48,630 nucleotides of DNA from Oscillospiraceae bacterium (lineage in GTDB: Bacteria > Bacillota > Clostridia > Oscillospirales > Oscillospiraceae): NCBI GenBank assembly GCA_017439805.1, contig JAFSIK010000060.1, positions 1 to 48,630 on the forward strand. The letters are read 5' to 3'. How positions within the stretch are numbered: the first letter of the stretch is position 1; the number at the start of each line of letters is the position of its first letter. The notes under the pieces are model-generated. The model had not been told where the DNA came from, searched no databases, and was given only the letters and a program-made list of their open reading frames with translations. Below are positions 40,661-48,630 of this stretch, in pieces. The position numbers and the translations under genes were made by a program.

Positions 40661-41543
40661 AACCGGGCGCATAGTAAAGGCGCTCAGCGGATTTTATTAC
40701 GTTGACACGGGCAGCGGCATTTATCAGTGCCGCGCCCGCGGCATATTTCGCAAGGGGAACATAAGCCCTCTGGTGGGGGATATTGCCTCCATTACCGTAA
40801 CCGGCACCGGCGAAGGCGTGGTTTACAGCCTGGCAGAGCGCAAAAACAGCTTTATCCGCCCGGCGGTGGCAAATGTGGACGCAATTGTGATGTTCGTTTC
40901 TGCGGTAAACCCCGTGACGGAACCCTTCCTTATTGACCGCGTTTCCGCAATTGCCTGCAGCAAGGGTGCCGACGTTATCATCTGCATCAACAAGTCCGAT
41001 ATGGACAGGGGCGATATTTTCCGCGAAATATATGAAAAGACCCCCTTTACCCTGATAAACACCAGCGCCGTTACAGGACAGGGTATAGAGCAGCTTATGG
41101 CTGCCACAGAGGGGAAATTCTGTGCCCTTACGGGCAACTCCGGCGTGGGCAAATCCAGTGTTTTGAACGCCGCCTGTCCGGCCCTTGATTTAAAAACCGG
41201 CGGCGTCAGCGACAAACTGGGCCGCGGCCGCCACACAACCCGCCATGTGGAGATGTTTTCCCTTGAAAACGGGGCCTACATCATAGACACTCCCGGCTTT
41301 TCCGCCTTCGACGCTTCGGCGGCGGACCTGTGGCTGGCAAAGGATATTCAGCATAATTTCCCCGAATTTGCCGAGCATATCCCCAACTGCCGCTTCACCG
41401 GCTGCAATCACACCGGCGAAAAGGGCTGCGCGGTAAAGGAGGCTCTGGAGGAGGGGCTTATCCACCCCTCGCGCTACCGCTCCTACCTGCGGCTGTATGA
41501 GGAATATGAAAAGATTCAGCCCTGGGAGCTTAAAAAGCAGTAA
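40650..41543 (+). CDS. rsgA: Ribosome small-subunit-dependent GTPase RsgA
   Basis: A 297-residue circularly permuted GTPase for late 30S assembly. An N-terminal OB domain (1-65) is followed by the permuted G motifs: NKSD (G4), then GNSGVGKSS (G1) and DTPGF (G3). The C-terminal zinc part has CRFTGCNHTGEKGC. The ATG at 40650 overlaps prkC by 11 bases; a TTG at 40641 would add three residues. It ends the long cluster; rpe and thiN, found next in B. subtilis, do not follow. Confidence 0.96.
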   Translation: METKTGRIVKALSGFYYVDTGSGIYQCRARGIFRKGNISPLVGDIASITVTGTGEGVVYSLAERKNSFIRPAVANVDAIVMFVSAVNPVTEPFLIDRVSAIACSKGADVIICINKSDMDRGDIFREIYEKTPFTLINTSAVTGQGIEQLMAATEGKFCALTGNSGVGKSSVLNAACPALDLKTGGVSDKLGRGRHTTRHVEMFSLENGAYIIDTPGFSAFDASAADLWLAKDIQHNFPEFAEHIPNCRFTGCNHTGEKGCAVKEALEEGLIHPSRYRSYLRLYEEYEKIQPWELKKQ

Positions 41544-41553
41544 CAAACAAAAA

Positions 41554-41590
41554 CGCACCTTCGTATAATGTAGCGGAGGTGCGATTTTTT
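41554..41590 (+). terminator. Terminator after rsgA with a nested promoter-like loop and embedded SD
   Basis: The arms CGCACCTTCG (41554-41563) and CGGAGGTGCG (41574-41583) form 10 pairs (one T-G) and are followed by a T-run (41585-41590). The 10-base loop is TATAATGTAG, so a consensus -10 sits exactly in the loop; GTAACA at 41540-41545 is 18 bases upstream. The 3' arm contains GGAGGTG (41575-41581), the ribosome binding site of the next small gene. Confidence 0.8.
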
Positions 41591-41743
41591 ATGTGCAGGA
41601 TACTTTTGGTGGTGGCCGTCGGTCTGGTGGCGCTGGGCGTTGGCCTGCTTCTGGCAACGGTGTTCCCGGCAGGCTTCCTGGTGGGACTTATAGCCCTGGG
41701 ACTTATCGTGCTGGGCACCGCTATTTTCAATAAAAACAGATAA
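41591..41743 (+). CDS. Tiny two-helix membrane protein
   Basis: A 50-residue protein, almost wholly hydrophobic: helix one about residues 3-23, then FPAGFLVG, and helix two about 29-46, ending in a basic NKNR. GGAGGTG lies 9 bases before the ATG, inside the preceding terminator stem. A hairpin with 9-bp arms (41745-41770) follows. I do not recognise a family. The strong ribosome binding site and coding-like codons support a real gene. Function unknown; its position before sporulation genes does not by itself show a sporulation role. Confidence 0.65.
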   Translation: MCRILLVVAVGLVALGVGLLLATVFPAGFLVGLIALGLIVLGTAIFNKNR

Positions 41744-41744
41744 T

Positions 41745-41779
41745 GCCCCCGGAAACCTTTCTCCGGGGGCTCATATTTT
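41745..41779 (+). terminator. Weak terminator after the tiny membrane protein gene
   Basis: GCCCCCGGA (41745-41753) pairs perfectly with TCCGGGGGC (41762-41770); the following sequence is TCATATTTT rather than a clean T-run. Confidence 0.6.
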
Positions 41780-41791
41780 GCCCATTGTCCC

Positions 41792-41815
41792 AATATATAT
41801 CTATCAAATCATACC
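41792..41815 (+). promoter_or_regulatory. Candidate sigma-E-type sporulation promoter
   Basis: AATATA (41792-41797), 12 bases, CATACC (41810-41815) resembles the sigma-E pattern (ATA-type -35, CATAC-type -10), though the spacer is one or two bases short. It lies about 85 bases before the sipL-like gene, whose relatives are made in the mother cell. Confidence 0.35.
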
Positions 41816-41898
41816 TGCCCCACGGGGGCAAATCGGGCCCAGCCCGAAATTCCGGCACGGGTGACATTCCCTGTGCCTTAAAAGGGAGTAGATGGAAT

Positions 41899-43383
41899 AT
41901 GGAACTTGCGCTGGAAAAAAGACATGTTAAATACTGCACGCGGGTAATGGCGCAGCGCATCCGCTGTGAAGCCATGCAGGAGATGATTGTGCCGGATGCC
42001 TGCCAGGATATTGCCCTTGTTGCCGGCACCTCCGGCGATGTGATGGTTGACAGCCGCATACTTACGGCGGGAAAGCTGTCTGTGGGCGGCAGGGTGGCGG
42101 CCAAGGTGCTTTATGTGGGCGAAAACGGTGCCCTTGAAAGCCTTGCGCTTACCATACCTTTCAGAGCAGACTGGGAAAACAGCCGCATCCCGGACGGCGG
42201 CGCCGTTCGGCTTCGCCCCCGGCTGGAGGACATTACCGTCCGTGAACTCAATCCCCGAAAGGTGCTGGTCAGAGTAAACGTTGCCATCGATGGGGAGATT
42301 TTTATCTGCCAGGAAAAGGAATTCTGCACAGATGCCGGCCTGCAGGAGGGGCTGTACCGGAAAAAAGGGCGTCTTGATACGGAGGTTTTGGCCTCTCTGG
42401 ACGAAAAAGAGATAACCGTGTCCGACAGACTGGAACTTACCGTTGCCAAGCCTCCCGCAAAAGCGCTGCTGCGCTCTGGGGTGCAGCTTGTTGCCGGCGA
42501 CAGTAAGGCGGTGGGAGGTAAGGTCATCTTCAAGGGCGGCGCCAGAATCGATGTGTGTTATCTTTCGGATGCAAACACCACCGAAAGAGCCTCCTTTGAG
42601 CTGCCATTTTCCCAGATAATCGACTGCTCCTGCGAGGACGCGGCGGGCTGCGCGGTAAATATGTACCTGTGTGACGGGGGCGTGGAACTGGCGGCGGACA
42701 GGGACGGCAGAAGCTTTGATGTTGACCTTACCGTAATGGTTCAGGCTCTTTGCAGCACCCGGCAGGAAATCGAATATCTGTCGGATATGTACAGCAGCAG
42801 GGGAGAGGTGAGCTGTGAAAGGGAGCAGATAGTTCTCTCCTGTCCGGCAGAGAATATTAAAAAATCCGTCACCCTACGCGAGATGATTGATACCGGCACA
42901 CCGGCCGTGTCTGTGGCGGATGTGAATGTAAGACTTTCCGAGCCGAAGTGCGCCGAAAGCGGATGGGTCTGTGACGGTGAGGTGAGTGTGATATTCACTG
43001 ATGAAAGGGGCGCGGCTTCCGGAGCCGGCAGAGTAATCAAAGTGCCCTGCCCGGCGGAACTTGCCGAGGGCGCGAGCGCAAATCTTGCCGGTGAGATCAC
43101 CGCACGCTGCACCTCCGGCGCCGCAGAGGTGGAATTTACGGTGGAATTTACCTGCGCCGGCTCCCATGAAGCGGAGTTTACCCCGGTGACCGGGGCGGAT
43201 ATGGTTCCCCTTCAGGGCGGCGGGGATTTCTGCGGAGCGGTGCTTTGCCGCACTGAGGGCGAAAGTCTCTGGGAGATATGCCGCCGCTACCGGGCAGACC
43301 CGGACCTTACCGCCGAACTCAACTCCCTCCAGGACGGCCGCCCTGCCGCGGACACGTTCCTGCTTATCCCCATTGAAGGTTAG
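41899..43383 (+). CDS. SPOCS (DUF3794) and LysM protein, SipL-like
   Basis: The 494-residue protein contains repeated SPOCS/DUF3794 units (for example RIRCEAMQEMIVPDACQDIALV, then IPFRADWENSRIP, and a second repeat with FELPFSQIIDCSC). The C-terminal 55 residues look like a LysM domain (ESLWEICRRYRADPDLTAELN, ending FLLIPIEG). This layout is that of SipL from Clostridioides difficile, a coat/cortex morphogenesis protein whose LysM part binds SpoIVA. Here spoIVA is the very next gene, 8 bases away, which supports the assignment. The ATG at 41899 follows GGGAG; an ATG at 41892 is out of frame. Confidence 0.88.
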   Translation: MELALEKRHVKYCTRVMAQRIRCEAMQEMIVPDACQDIALVAGTSGDVMVDSRILTAGKLSVGGRVAAKVLYVGENGALESLALTIPFRADWENSRIPDGGAVRLRPRLEDITVRELNPRKVLVRVNVAIDGEIFICQEKEFCTDAGLQEGLYRKKGRLDTEVLASLDEKEITVSDRLELTVAKPPAKALLRSGVQLVAGDSKAVGGKVIFKGGARIDVCYLSDANTTERASFELPFSQIIDCSCEDAAGCAVNMYLCDGGVELAADRDGRSFDVDLTVMVQALCSTRQEIEYLSDMYSSRGEVSCEREQIVLSCPAENIKKSVTLREMIDTGTPAVSVADVNVRLSEPKCAESGWVCDGEVSVIFTDERGAASGAGRVIKVPCPAELAEGASANLAGEITARCTSGAAEVEFTVEFTCAGSHEAEFTPVTGADMVPLQGGGDFCGAVLCRTEGESLWEICRRYRADPDLTAELNSLQDGRPAADTFLLIPIEG

Positions 43384-43391
43384 GAGGAAAC

Positions 43392-44867
43392 ATGATGGAT
43401 AACAATCTCTATTGCGATATTGCCCGCCGCACACAGGGCAACATTTACATCGGTGTGGTTGGCCCCGTCCGCACGGGAAAATCAACCTTTATAAAGCGTT
43501 TTATGGAGACCATGGTCATTCCCCGCATTGATAACGTCTACCGTCGGGAGCGGGCCCGTGACGAACTGCCCCAGAGCGGCAGCGGACGCACCATTATGAC
43601 CGCGGAGCCCAAATTCGTCCCCGAAGAGGCGGTGAATATCACCGTTGACGGGGGAGGGGAGTTTTCCGTGCGGCTCATTGACAGCGTGGGATACATGGTG
43701 CCCGGAGCCATGGGGCAGGAGGAGGACGGGCGGGAGCGCCTTGTGACCACCCCCTGGTTTGACTATGAGATACCCATGTCCCAGGCCGCGGAAACCGGAA
43801 CCCGCAAGGTTATTCAGGAGCACTCCACCATCGGCATTGTCATCACCACCGACGGCAGTGTCACCGACCTGCCCCGGGAGAGCTATGTGGACGCCGAAAA
43901 CACCGTCATCGAAGAACTAAAGGCCATCGGCAAACCCTTTTTGGTGCTTTTGAACTGCGCCCAGCCCAAAAGCGCCGCCGCCAATGCCGCCGCGCTGGAA
44001 ATTTCCACCCGTCATCAGGTGCCGGTAATGCCGGTAAACTGTCTGGAACTGGACGGTGGGGAGATTGAGGGCATTATACGCTCTGTGCTTTATGAGTTCC
44101 CTATCCGTCAGCTGCGCTTCCGGCTTCCGGAGTGGGTGTCGGCCTTAAAAAGCGACAGCCCCATAAAAAGCGCCATTTTCGAAAAAATACGCTCCTGCGG
44201 GGATATGCTCTCCTGCATGCGTGACGCCCACGCCGCGGCATCAGCCATGGCACAGATGGAAAACGTTACCCGCGCGGAGATTTCCGAAATGGATCTGGGC
44301 AGAGGCAGCGCCACAATAAATACCGACCTGCCCCGCAGCCTTTTTTATTCCACGGTGTCCGAAAGCAGCGGCTTTGATGTGCAAAACGACGGCGACCTGC
44401 TTAAACTCCTTGCCTCTCTGGCTGATGTTAAAAAGGATTACGACAGGGTGTCCGGAGCGTTGGAGCAGGCCCGCGCAACAGGCTACGGCGTGGTGCTGCC
44501 GGTGCGTGAGGAGATGAGCCTTGAAGAGCCGGAGGTAATAAAACAGGGCGGGCGCTACGGCGTGCGTCTGCGGGCCAGCGCCCCGGCGATTCATATGCTC
44601 TCGGCGGAGATAAAATCGGAAATTTCTCCCTCTGTAGGCAGCCAGCAGCAGTCCGAGGATCTTATAAATTCCCTTATGGGCGAGGGCGGCGACAAAGAAA
44701 AACTCTGGGAAGCCAACATTTTCGGAAAGAGTCTTTTCGAGCTTGTAAACGAGGAACTGACCTCCAAAGTGCGCCGGGTTCCCGAGGATGTAAAGGGCAA
44801 ATTCCGCGGCACCATCGGCAAAATCGTAAACGACGGCAGCGGCACCCTCATCTGCATTATTTTTTAG
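43392..44867 (+). CDS. spoIVA: Stage IV sporulation protein A (SpoIVA)
   Basis: A 491-residue cytoskeletal ATPase that polymerises on the outer forespore membrane and is the base of the spore coat. The Walker A motif is GVVGPVRTGKST (residues 21-32), followed by RARDELPQSGSGRTIMTAEPKFVP (in parts: DELPQSGSGRTIMTAEP) and IDSVGYMVPGA. The C-terminal half ends KFRGTIGKIVNDGSGTLICIIF, the region that anchors the protein. AGGAGG is 4-5 bases before the first ATG and 8 before the second (43395), so either may be used. Its presence shows the host forms endospores. Confidence 0.97.
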   Translation: MMDNNLYCDIARRTQGNIYIGVVGPVRTGKSTFIKRFMETMVIPRIDNVYRRERARDELPQSGSGRTIMTAEPKFVPEEAVNITVDGGGEFSVRLIDSVGYMVPGAMGQEEDGRERLVTTPWFDYEIPMSQAAETGTRKVIQEHSTIGIVITTDGSVTDLPRESYVDAENTVIEELKAIGKPFLVLLNCAQPKSAAANAAALEISTRHQVPVMPVNCLELDGGEIEGIIRSVLYEFPIRQLRFRLPEWVSALKSDSPIKSAIFEKIRSCGDMLSCMRDAHAAASAMAQMENVTRAEISEMDLGRGSATINTDLPRSLFYSTVSESSGFDVQNDGDLLKLLASLADVKKDYDRVSGALEQARATGYGVVLPVREEMSLEEPEVIKQGGRYGVRLRASAPAIHMLSAEIKSEISPSVGSQQQSEDLINSLMGEGGDKEKLWEANIFGKSLFELVNEELTSKVRRVPEDVKGKFRGTIGKIVNDGSGTLICIIF

Positions 44868-44918
44868 TCTGACGGTATGAATATCCTCCTTTAAAAACCG
44901 TGAATATCTCCAAACTTA

Positions 44919-44952
44919 CCGCCGGAGGCACAGCCTCCGGCGGACTTTTATT
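44919..44952 (+). terminator. Terminator of the sipL-like/spoIVA operon
   Basis: A perfect 10-bp hairpin (CCGCCGGAGG at 44919-44928, loop CACAG, complement 44934-44943) with ACTTTTATT after it. Confidence 0.85.
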
Positions 44953-44979
44953 GACAAGGGAGCGGCTCAGGCGTAAAAT
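44951..44979 (+). promoter_or_regulatory. Promoter of the AEC-fumC-malic enzyme operon
   Basis: TTGACA (44951-44956), 17 bases, TAAAAT (44974-44979), 28 bases before the first ATG. It begins directly at the end of the spoIVA terminator. Confidence 0.85.
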
Positions 44980-45007
44980 CCTGTTATACCCTTTTTTGAG
45001 GTGAAAA

Positions 45008-45952
45008 ATGGTTGCGTTGAATCTTGCGCTTCAGGTGGCCTGCCTGGTAGTCATCGGCGCGTTTATCAGAAAAAGAAATATAGTTGACGAGAGTTTTGAA
45101 ACAAATCTCAGCCGCTTTATAATGAATGTGGCTCTGCCGGCCATGATAATAAACTCCATCGGCAAAGGTATAAACTCGGAGAACATCGGTTCTTTGTGGC
45201 TGATATGGGGCGTAAGCATCGTTTTCTGCCTTGCTTTTATTCTGCTTCTCGGACACCTGCTGTTTCTGGCGCTGGGTCGGGGACACCTGGCGAGAGTTGC
45301 CCGAATGGCGGCGTTTATTCCCAATTTCACGTTTATGGGCATTCCGGTAATCAGCTCCCTTTACGGAAACGCCGGACTGGTTTACTTCAACCTGCTGGTG
45401 GTGCCCGTGCGCCTGACCTATTATCTTCTGGCAAAGCCCCTGCTGGACCCCACCGGCGGCAGGGAAAAGACATCGGTGAAGCAAAAACTTAAAAACATTT
45501 TTTCACCTCTGGTGGTGTCCGTCATCATCGGCCTTGTGCTGGGCATTTCCGGACTGCAGCTGCCGGTGTTTATCGACAAAACCATTTCCACCCTCGCTTC
45601 GACCTGCAATGCTCTTGGCATGGTAATGTGCGGTATGATACTCAGCCGCGTACAGCTTAAGGATATTTTCTCCCAGCCCAGAGTGTTTGTCATCACCGCT
45701 GTGAGAGTGCTGGTGCTGCCTGCCGTTGCGCTGGTCATTATGATATTTGTGCCCATCGACCCGATGCTTAAAAAAGTTGTCATTATGTACTGCGCCCTGC
45801 CTGCGGCGGCAATGATACCCTCATTTGTGGTGCGCTACGACAACGTGCCCGAGGCCCGCACCGCCGCATCTGTTACGGTTTTTACCAGCACGCTGCTGTG
45901 TGTTGCGACATTGCCCCTGTGGTACGCCGTGGTGGAGGCCGTTATAAAGTAA
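45008..45952 (+). CDS. AEC-family transporter, candidate malate/carboxylate permease
   Basis: A 314-residue protein with about ten membrane helices in two inverted halves. LSRFIMNVALPAMIINSI in helix 2 and PNFTFMGIPVISSLYGNAGL (about residues 101-120) are typical of the auxin efflux carrier (AEC) family, which includes bacterial malate permeases. GAGGTG precedes the ATG. It is followed by fumarase and malic enzyme, so malate, fumarate or a related acid is the likely cargo; this is inference from context. Confidence 0.85.
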   Translation: MVALNLALQVACLVVIGAFIRKRNIVDESFETNLSRFIMNVALPAMIINSIGKGINSENIGSLWLIWGVSIVFCLAFILLLGHLLFLALGRGHLARVARMAAFIPNFTFMGIPVISSLYGNAGLVYFNLLVVPVRLTYYLLAKPLLDPTGGREKTSVKQKLKNIFSPLVVSVIIGLVLGISGLQLPVFIDKTISTLASTCNALGMVMCGMILSRVQLKDIFSQPRVFVITAVRVLVLPAVALVIMIFVPIDPMLKKVVIMYCALPAAAMIPSFVVRYDNVPEARTAASVTVFTSTLLCVATLPLWYAVVEAVIK

Positions 45953-45987
45953 AATGCCGCAAAGCGGCTTTTGGAAAGGTATATGTT

Positions 45988-47358
45988 ATGGAATATCGCA
46001 AAGAACACGACTCCATGGGAGAGATTCTGGTCCCCGCCGATAAATACTGGGGTGCCCAGACTCAGCGCAGTCTTATAAATTTCCCCATCGGCACGGAAAA
46101 AATGCCGGTGGAGATTATCCGCGCCTTCGCGGTTTTAAAGCTGGCCGCTGCCCGGGTAAACGCCCGCCTGCAGCCTGCCCGCATGACGGAAAAGAAGCTT
46201 TCCGCCATTGAAAATGCCGCCGCTGCCGTTTCCGACGGCAGCCTGGACGACAATTTTCCCCTTGTGGTGTGGCAGACAGGTTCCGGCACCCAGAGCAATA
46301 TGAACGTAAACGAGGTCATCGCGGGTTATGCCAACGCTCTGGCAGGGGAGAAGGTCCTGCACCCCAACGATGACGTGAATATGTCCCAGTCCTCCAATGA
46401 CACATTCCCTACCGCCATGCATATTGCCGCCGTGACGGAAACAGAGAGACACCTGCTTCCCGCGGTGCAGATACTTATCGATACTCTCATTACCCTTGAA
46501 AAAGAAAACGAGGGCATCGTAAAAAGCGGACGCACCCATCTGGAGGATGCCACCCCCATCACCTTTTCTCAGGAAATCAGCGGATGGAGAGCCTCCCTTG
46601 AAAAGGACGCGGAGATGATAAAAGCATCTCTTGAGCCCCTGCGCGCTCTGGCTCTGGGAGCCACCGCCGTTGGCACCGGCCTTAACGCCCCCAAGGGATT
46701 TGACACCGCCGTTGCCGCCGAAATTTCTGCCATTACCGGCACGGATTTTGTCACGGCGGAAAATAAATTCCACTCCCTCACCTCCAAGGGCGAGCTGGTT
46801 TACGCCCACGGCGCGCTGAAAGCTCTTGCCGCCGACCTTATGAAAATCGCAAACGACGTCCGCTGGCTGGCAAGCGGCCCCCGCTGCGGCCTTGGAGAGA
46901 TAACCATTCCCGAAAACGAGCCCGGCTCCTCCATTATGCCCGGCAAGGTAAACCCCACCCAGTGCGAGGCCGTCACCATGGTCAGCGTTCAGGTTATGGG
47001 CAACGATGCCGCTGTGGCCATTGCCGCCTCACAGGGCAATTTCCAGCTGAATGTGTTTATGCCCGTGTGCATTTACAACTATCTCCAGTCGGTGCGCCTG
47101 CTGTCGGACGTGTGTCTGTCCTTTGAGAAAAACTGCGTCCGCGGCATTAAGGCCAACCGCCGGAAAATGCACGAAAATCTTCACAATTCCCTTATGCTGG
47201 TAACAGCGCTCAATCCCCACATCGGCTATGAAAATGCCGCAAAAGTGGTGCACAAGGCCCACGGAGAGGGACTTTCTCTGAAGCAGGCATGCGTTGAGAT
47301 GGGATTTTTGACAGAAGAAAGATTTGACGAACTGTTCCACCCCGAGCAGATGGTTTAA
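45988..47358 (+). CDS. fumC: Class II fumarate hydratase
   Basis: A 456-residue enzyme that interconverts fumarate and malate without an Fe-S cluster. WGAQTQRSLINFPIG near the start, QTGSGTQSNMNVNEVIA (about residues 94-110), SGRTHLEDATPITF and GSSIMPGKVNPTQCEA (near 312-327) are the superfamily and fumarase motifs. The GKVNPTQCEA form marks fumarase; aspartase usually has GKVNPVIPE. ATG at 45988 follows GGAAAGG; a start further upstream at 45898 would lie inside the AEC gene. It stands 35 bases after the transporter and 13 before the malic enzyme. Confidence 0.95.
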   Translation: MEYRKEHDSMGEILVPADKYWGAQTQRSLINFPIGTEKMPVEIIRAFAVLKLAAARVNARLQPARMTEKKLSAIENAAAAVSDGSLDDNFPLVVWQTGSGTQSNMNVNEVIAGYANALAGEKVLHPNDDVNMSQSSNDTFPTAMHIAAVTETERHLLPAVQILIDTLITLEKENEGIVKSGRTHLEDATPITFSQEISGWRASLEKDAEMIKASLEPLRALALGATAVGTGLNAPKGFDTAVAAEISAITGTDFVTAENKFHSLTSKGELVYAHGALKALAADLMKIANDVRWLASGPRCGLGEITIPENEPGSSIMPGKVNPTQCEAVTMVSVQVMGNDAAVAIAASQGNFQLNVFMPVCIYNYLQSVRLLSDVCLSFEKNCVRGIKANRRKMHENLHNSLMLVTALNPHIGYENAAKVVHKAHGEGLSLKQACVEMGFLTEERFDELFHPEQMV

Positions 47359-47371
47359 AAGAGGTAACAAT

Positions 47372-48544
47372 ATGGATATCAGACAGCAGTCTTTGCAGAA
47401 ACATTACGATTGGCAGGGAAAAATCGAGGTAGTATCCCGTGTGAAGGTGGAAAACAGACAGGACCTTTCTCTGGCTTATACACCCGGCGTTGCGGAGCCC
47501 TGCCTTGCCATAAAGGATGATGTGGACAAAAGCTGGGAACTGACCCGCCGCAGCAATCTTGTTGCGGTCATAACCGACGGCACCGCCGTTCTGGGTCTTG
47601 GGGACATCGGCCCCGAGGCCGGTATGCCCGTAATGGAGGGCAAATGCGCCCTGTTTAAGGAATTTGCCGATGTGGACGCCTTTCCCATCTGCATAAAGAG
47701 CAAGGACGTGGAGGAGATAGTCCGTACAGTCTACCTCATTTCCGGCTCTTTCGGTGGTGTAAACCTTGAGGACATCGCCGCCCCCCGCTGCTTTGAAATC
47801 GAAAACAGGCTTAAGGAAATATGCGATATTCCCATCTTCCACGATGACCAGCACGGTACCGCCATCGTTGTGGCGGCGGCTCTTATAAACGCGCTGAAGG
47901 TGGTTAAAAAGGACATCGGCACGGTAAATGTCGTAATAAACGGCGCCGGCAGCGCCGGCACCGCCATAGGCCGCCATCTGCTCAATCTGGGCGTAAAAAA
48001 TCTGACTATGGTTGACCGCTTCGGCATTATCAGCCGGGACGACGACACTCTCAGCGAAGCCCACAAATCCATTGCGCAGCTTACAAACGAAAGCTGCCGG
48101 CGGGGTACTCTCGCCGATGCGATGGCCGGAGCCGATGTTTTTATCGGTGTTTCCGCACCGGGCATAGTGACAGAGGATATGGTGCGCTCCATGGCGCCGG
48201 GAGCCGTGGTTTTCCCCATGGCAAATCCCACCCCCGAAATCATGCCCGACCTTGCCAAAGCCGCAGGTGCCGCCGTTGTGGGTACCGGACGCTCCGACTT
48301 CCCCAACCAGATAAATAACGTCCTTGCATTCCCGGGAATTTTCCGCGGAGCGCTGGACTGCAGAGCGACGTGCATAAACGAGGAGATGAAGGTTGCAACC
48401 TCCTTCGCCCTTGCCGCCCTTATCCCCGACGAGGAGCTGACGGCGGAAAATATCATCGCCCCGGCGCTGGACAAGCGTGTGGCACAGGCGGTGGCACAGG
48501 CGGTTATAGAGGCCGCCCACCGTACCGGCGTAGCCAGAATATAA
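47372..48544 (+). CDS. NAD(P)-dependent malic enzyme
   Basis: The 390-residue enzyme decarboxylates malate to pyruvate. [14 protein letters not shown] (about residues 33-46), the metal-binding [12 protein letters not shown] (about 163-174) and the Rossmann motif [11 protein letters not shown] (about 190-200) define the short, single-domain bacterial form. GAGGTAAC precedes the ATG; an upstream in-frame ATG at 47324 would lie in fumC. With fumarase and the AEC transporter it makes a short route from fumarate or malate to pyruvate. Cofactor preference cannot be read with certainty. Confidence 0.95.
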   Translation: MDIRQQSLQKHYDWQGKIEVVSRVKVENRQDLSLAYTPGVAEPCLAIKDDVDKSWELTRRSNLVAVITDGTAVLGLGDIGPEAGMPVMEGKCALFKEFADVDAFPICIKSKDVEEIVRTVYLISGSFGGVNLEDIAAPRCFEIENRLKEICDIPIFHDDQHGTAIVVAAALINALKVVKKDIGTVNVVINGAGSAGTAIGRHLLNLGVKNLTMVDRFGIISRDDDTLSEAHKSIAQLTNESCRRGTLADAMAGADVFIGVSAPGIVTEDMVRSMAPGAVVFPMANPTPEIMPDLAKAAGAAVVGTGRSDFPNQINNVLAFPGIFRGALDCRATCINEEMKVATSFALAALIPDEELTAENIIAPALDKRVAQAVAQAVIEAAHRTGVARI

Positions 48545-48630
48545 ACAAAAAACATCCCCCAAGGGCGGCCTCACACAGGGATTTACACGGTTTTGAATGA
48601 ATCTTTTCCTCCACAGCACCCCCCGGTTAC
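48545..48630. other. Non-coding end of the window
   Basis: These last 86 bases after the malic enzyme stop hold no complete terminator, promoter or gene that I can support. Confidence 0.5.

Noticed and set aside
38612..40672. 686-codon open frame on the minus strand
   Set aside because: It is antisense to prkC, which has all kinase and PASTA motifs; no family features in the reverse frame.
45898..45987. Upstream extension of fumC
   Set aside because: It would start inside the AEC transporter gene; ATG 45988 has the SD and the conserved fumarase N-terminus.
47210..48619. 469-codon minus-strand frame at the right end
   Set aside because: It overlaps the malic enzyme and fumC ends fully and shows no recognisable domain or start signal.

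Overview
The window reads as a chromosomal core segment of an anaerobic, endospore-forming Bacillota bacterium of class Clostridia. The best guess is an Oscillospiraceae/Ruminococcaceae-type gut or sediment anaerobe with moderately high GC. The main grounds are spoIVA with a SipL-like SPOCS/LysM partner, the cdaA-cdaR pair, the remA-gmk-rpoZ...prpC-prkC-rsgA cluster order, iron-sulfur flavoprotein and molybdo-enzyme genes, L-box/L10-type leader RNAs and strong Shine-Dalgarno sites. No phage, IS element, CRISPR array, rRNA or tRNA was seen.

Layout. (1) 1-4226: the 3' end of a probable molybdopterin-oxidoreductase Fe-S subunit, an iron-sulfur flavoprotein, and a TRAP transporter in the order dctM-dctP-dctQ. 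(2) 4268-6304: a consensus promoter, a lysine riboswitch and a terminator in front of an NhaC-family transporter, predicted to import lysine, which carries an odd four-cysteine loop. (3) 6441-12361: a membrane-anchored XRE regulator; a minus-strand operon of membrane protein, MerR regulator, flavin prenyltransferase UbiX and LpdD-like protein; asnA; then minus-strand udp, a double OB-fold protein and a hypothetical gene. (4) 12427-17131: a copper ATPase with a fused C-terminal chaperone-like domain that has its own ribosome binding site, then minus-strand DUF1295, XRE and ruvX genes. (5) 17204-24161: translation genes rpmG-secE-nusG-rplK-rplA, an AT-rich lipoprotein gene, rplJ-rplL, a convergent THUMP methyltransferase gene, and infC-rpmI-rplT. 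(6) 24215-29843: DUF3343 plus a cysteine desulfurase, then cdaA-cdaR-DUF5685-DnaJ-membrane protein. (7) 29846-41543: one long tightly packed run, yicC-remA-gmk-rpoZ-priA-def-fmt-rsmB-rlmN-prpC-prkC-rsgA. (8) 41554-44867: a tiny membrane protein and the sporulation pair sipL-like/spoIVA. (9) 44951-48544: an AEC transporter, fumarase and malic enzyme, a likely malate/fumarate use operon.

How parts fit together. Sections 5 and 7 are translation, DNA-restart and signalling housekeeping with classical leader-RNA control (L11, L10 and infC leaders, ATT start of infC). Sections 1 and 3 may both touch aromatic or organic-acid metabolism: TRAP uptake, a Mo-enzyme with a transthyretin-like tail, and UbiX/LpdD as used by gallate-type decarboxylases. 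No decarboxylase gene lies in the window, so this link is only a hypothesis. Section 9 would convert fumarate to malate and malate to pyruvate.

Most of the window is ordinary core genome. The observations most worth following up are the cysteine-loop NhaC transporter under a lysine riboswitch, the in-frame CopZ-like internal start in copA, a promoter-like TATAAT sitting exactly in a terminator loop at 41564, the UbiX/LpdD pair without UbiD, and the lipoprotein gene splitting the ribosomal-protein cluster. I found no clearly new multi-gene defence or mobile system.
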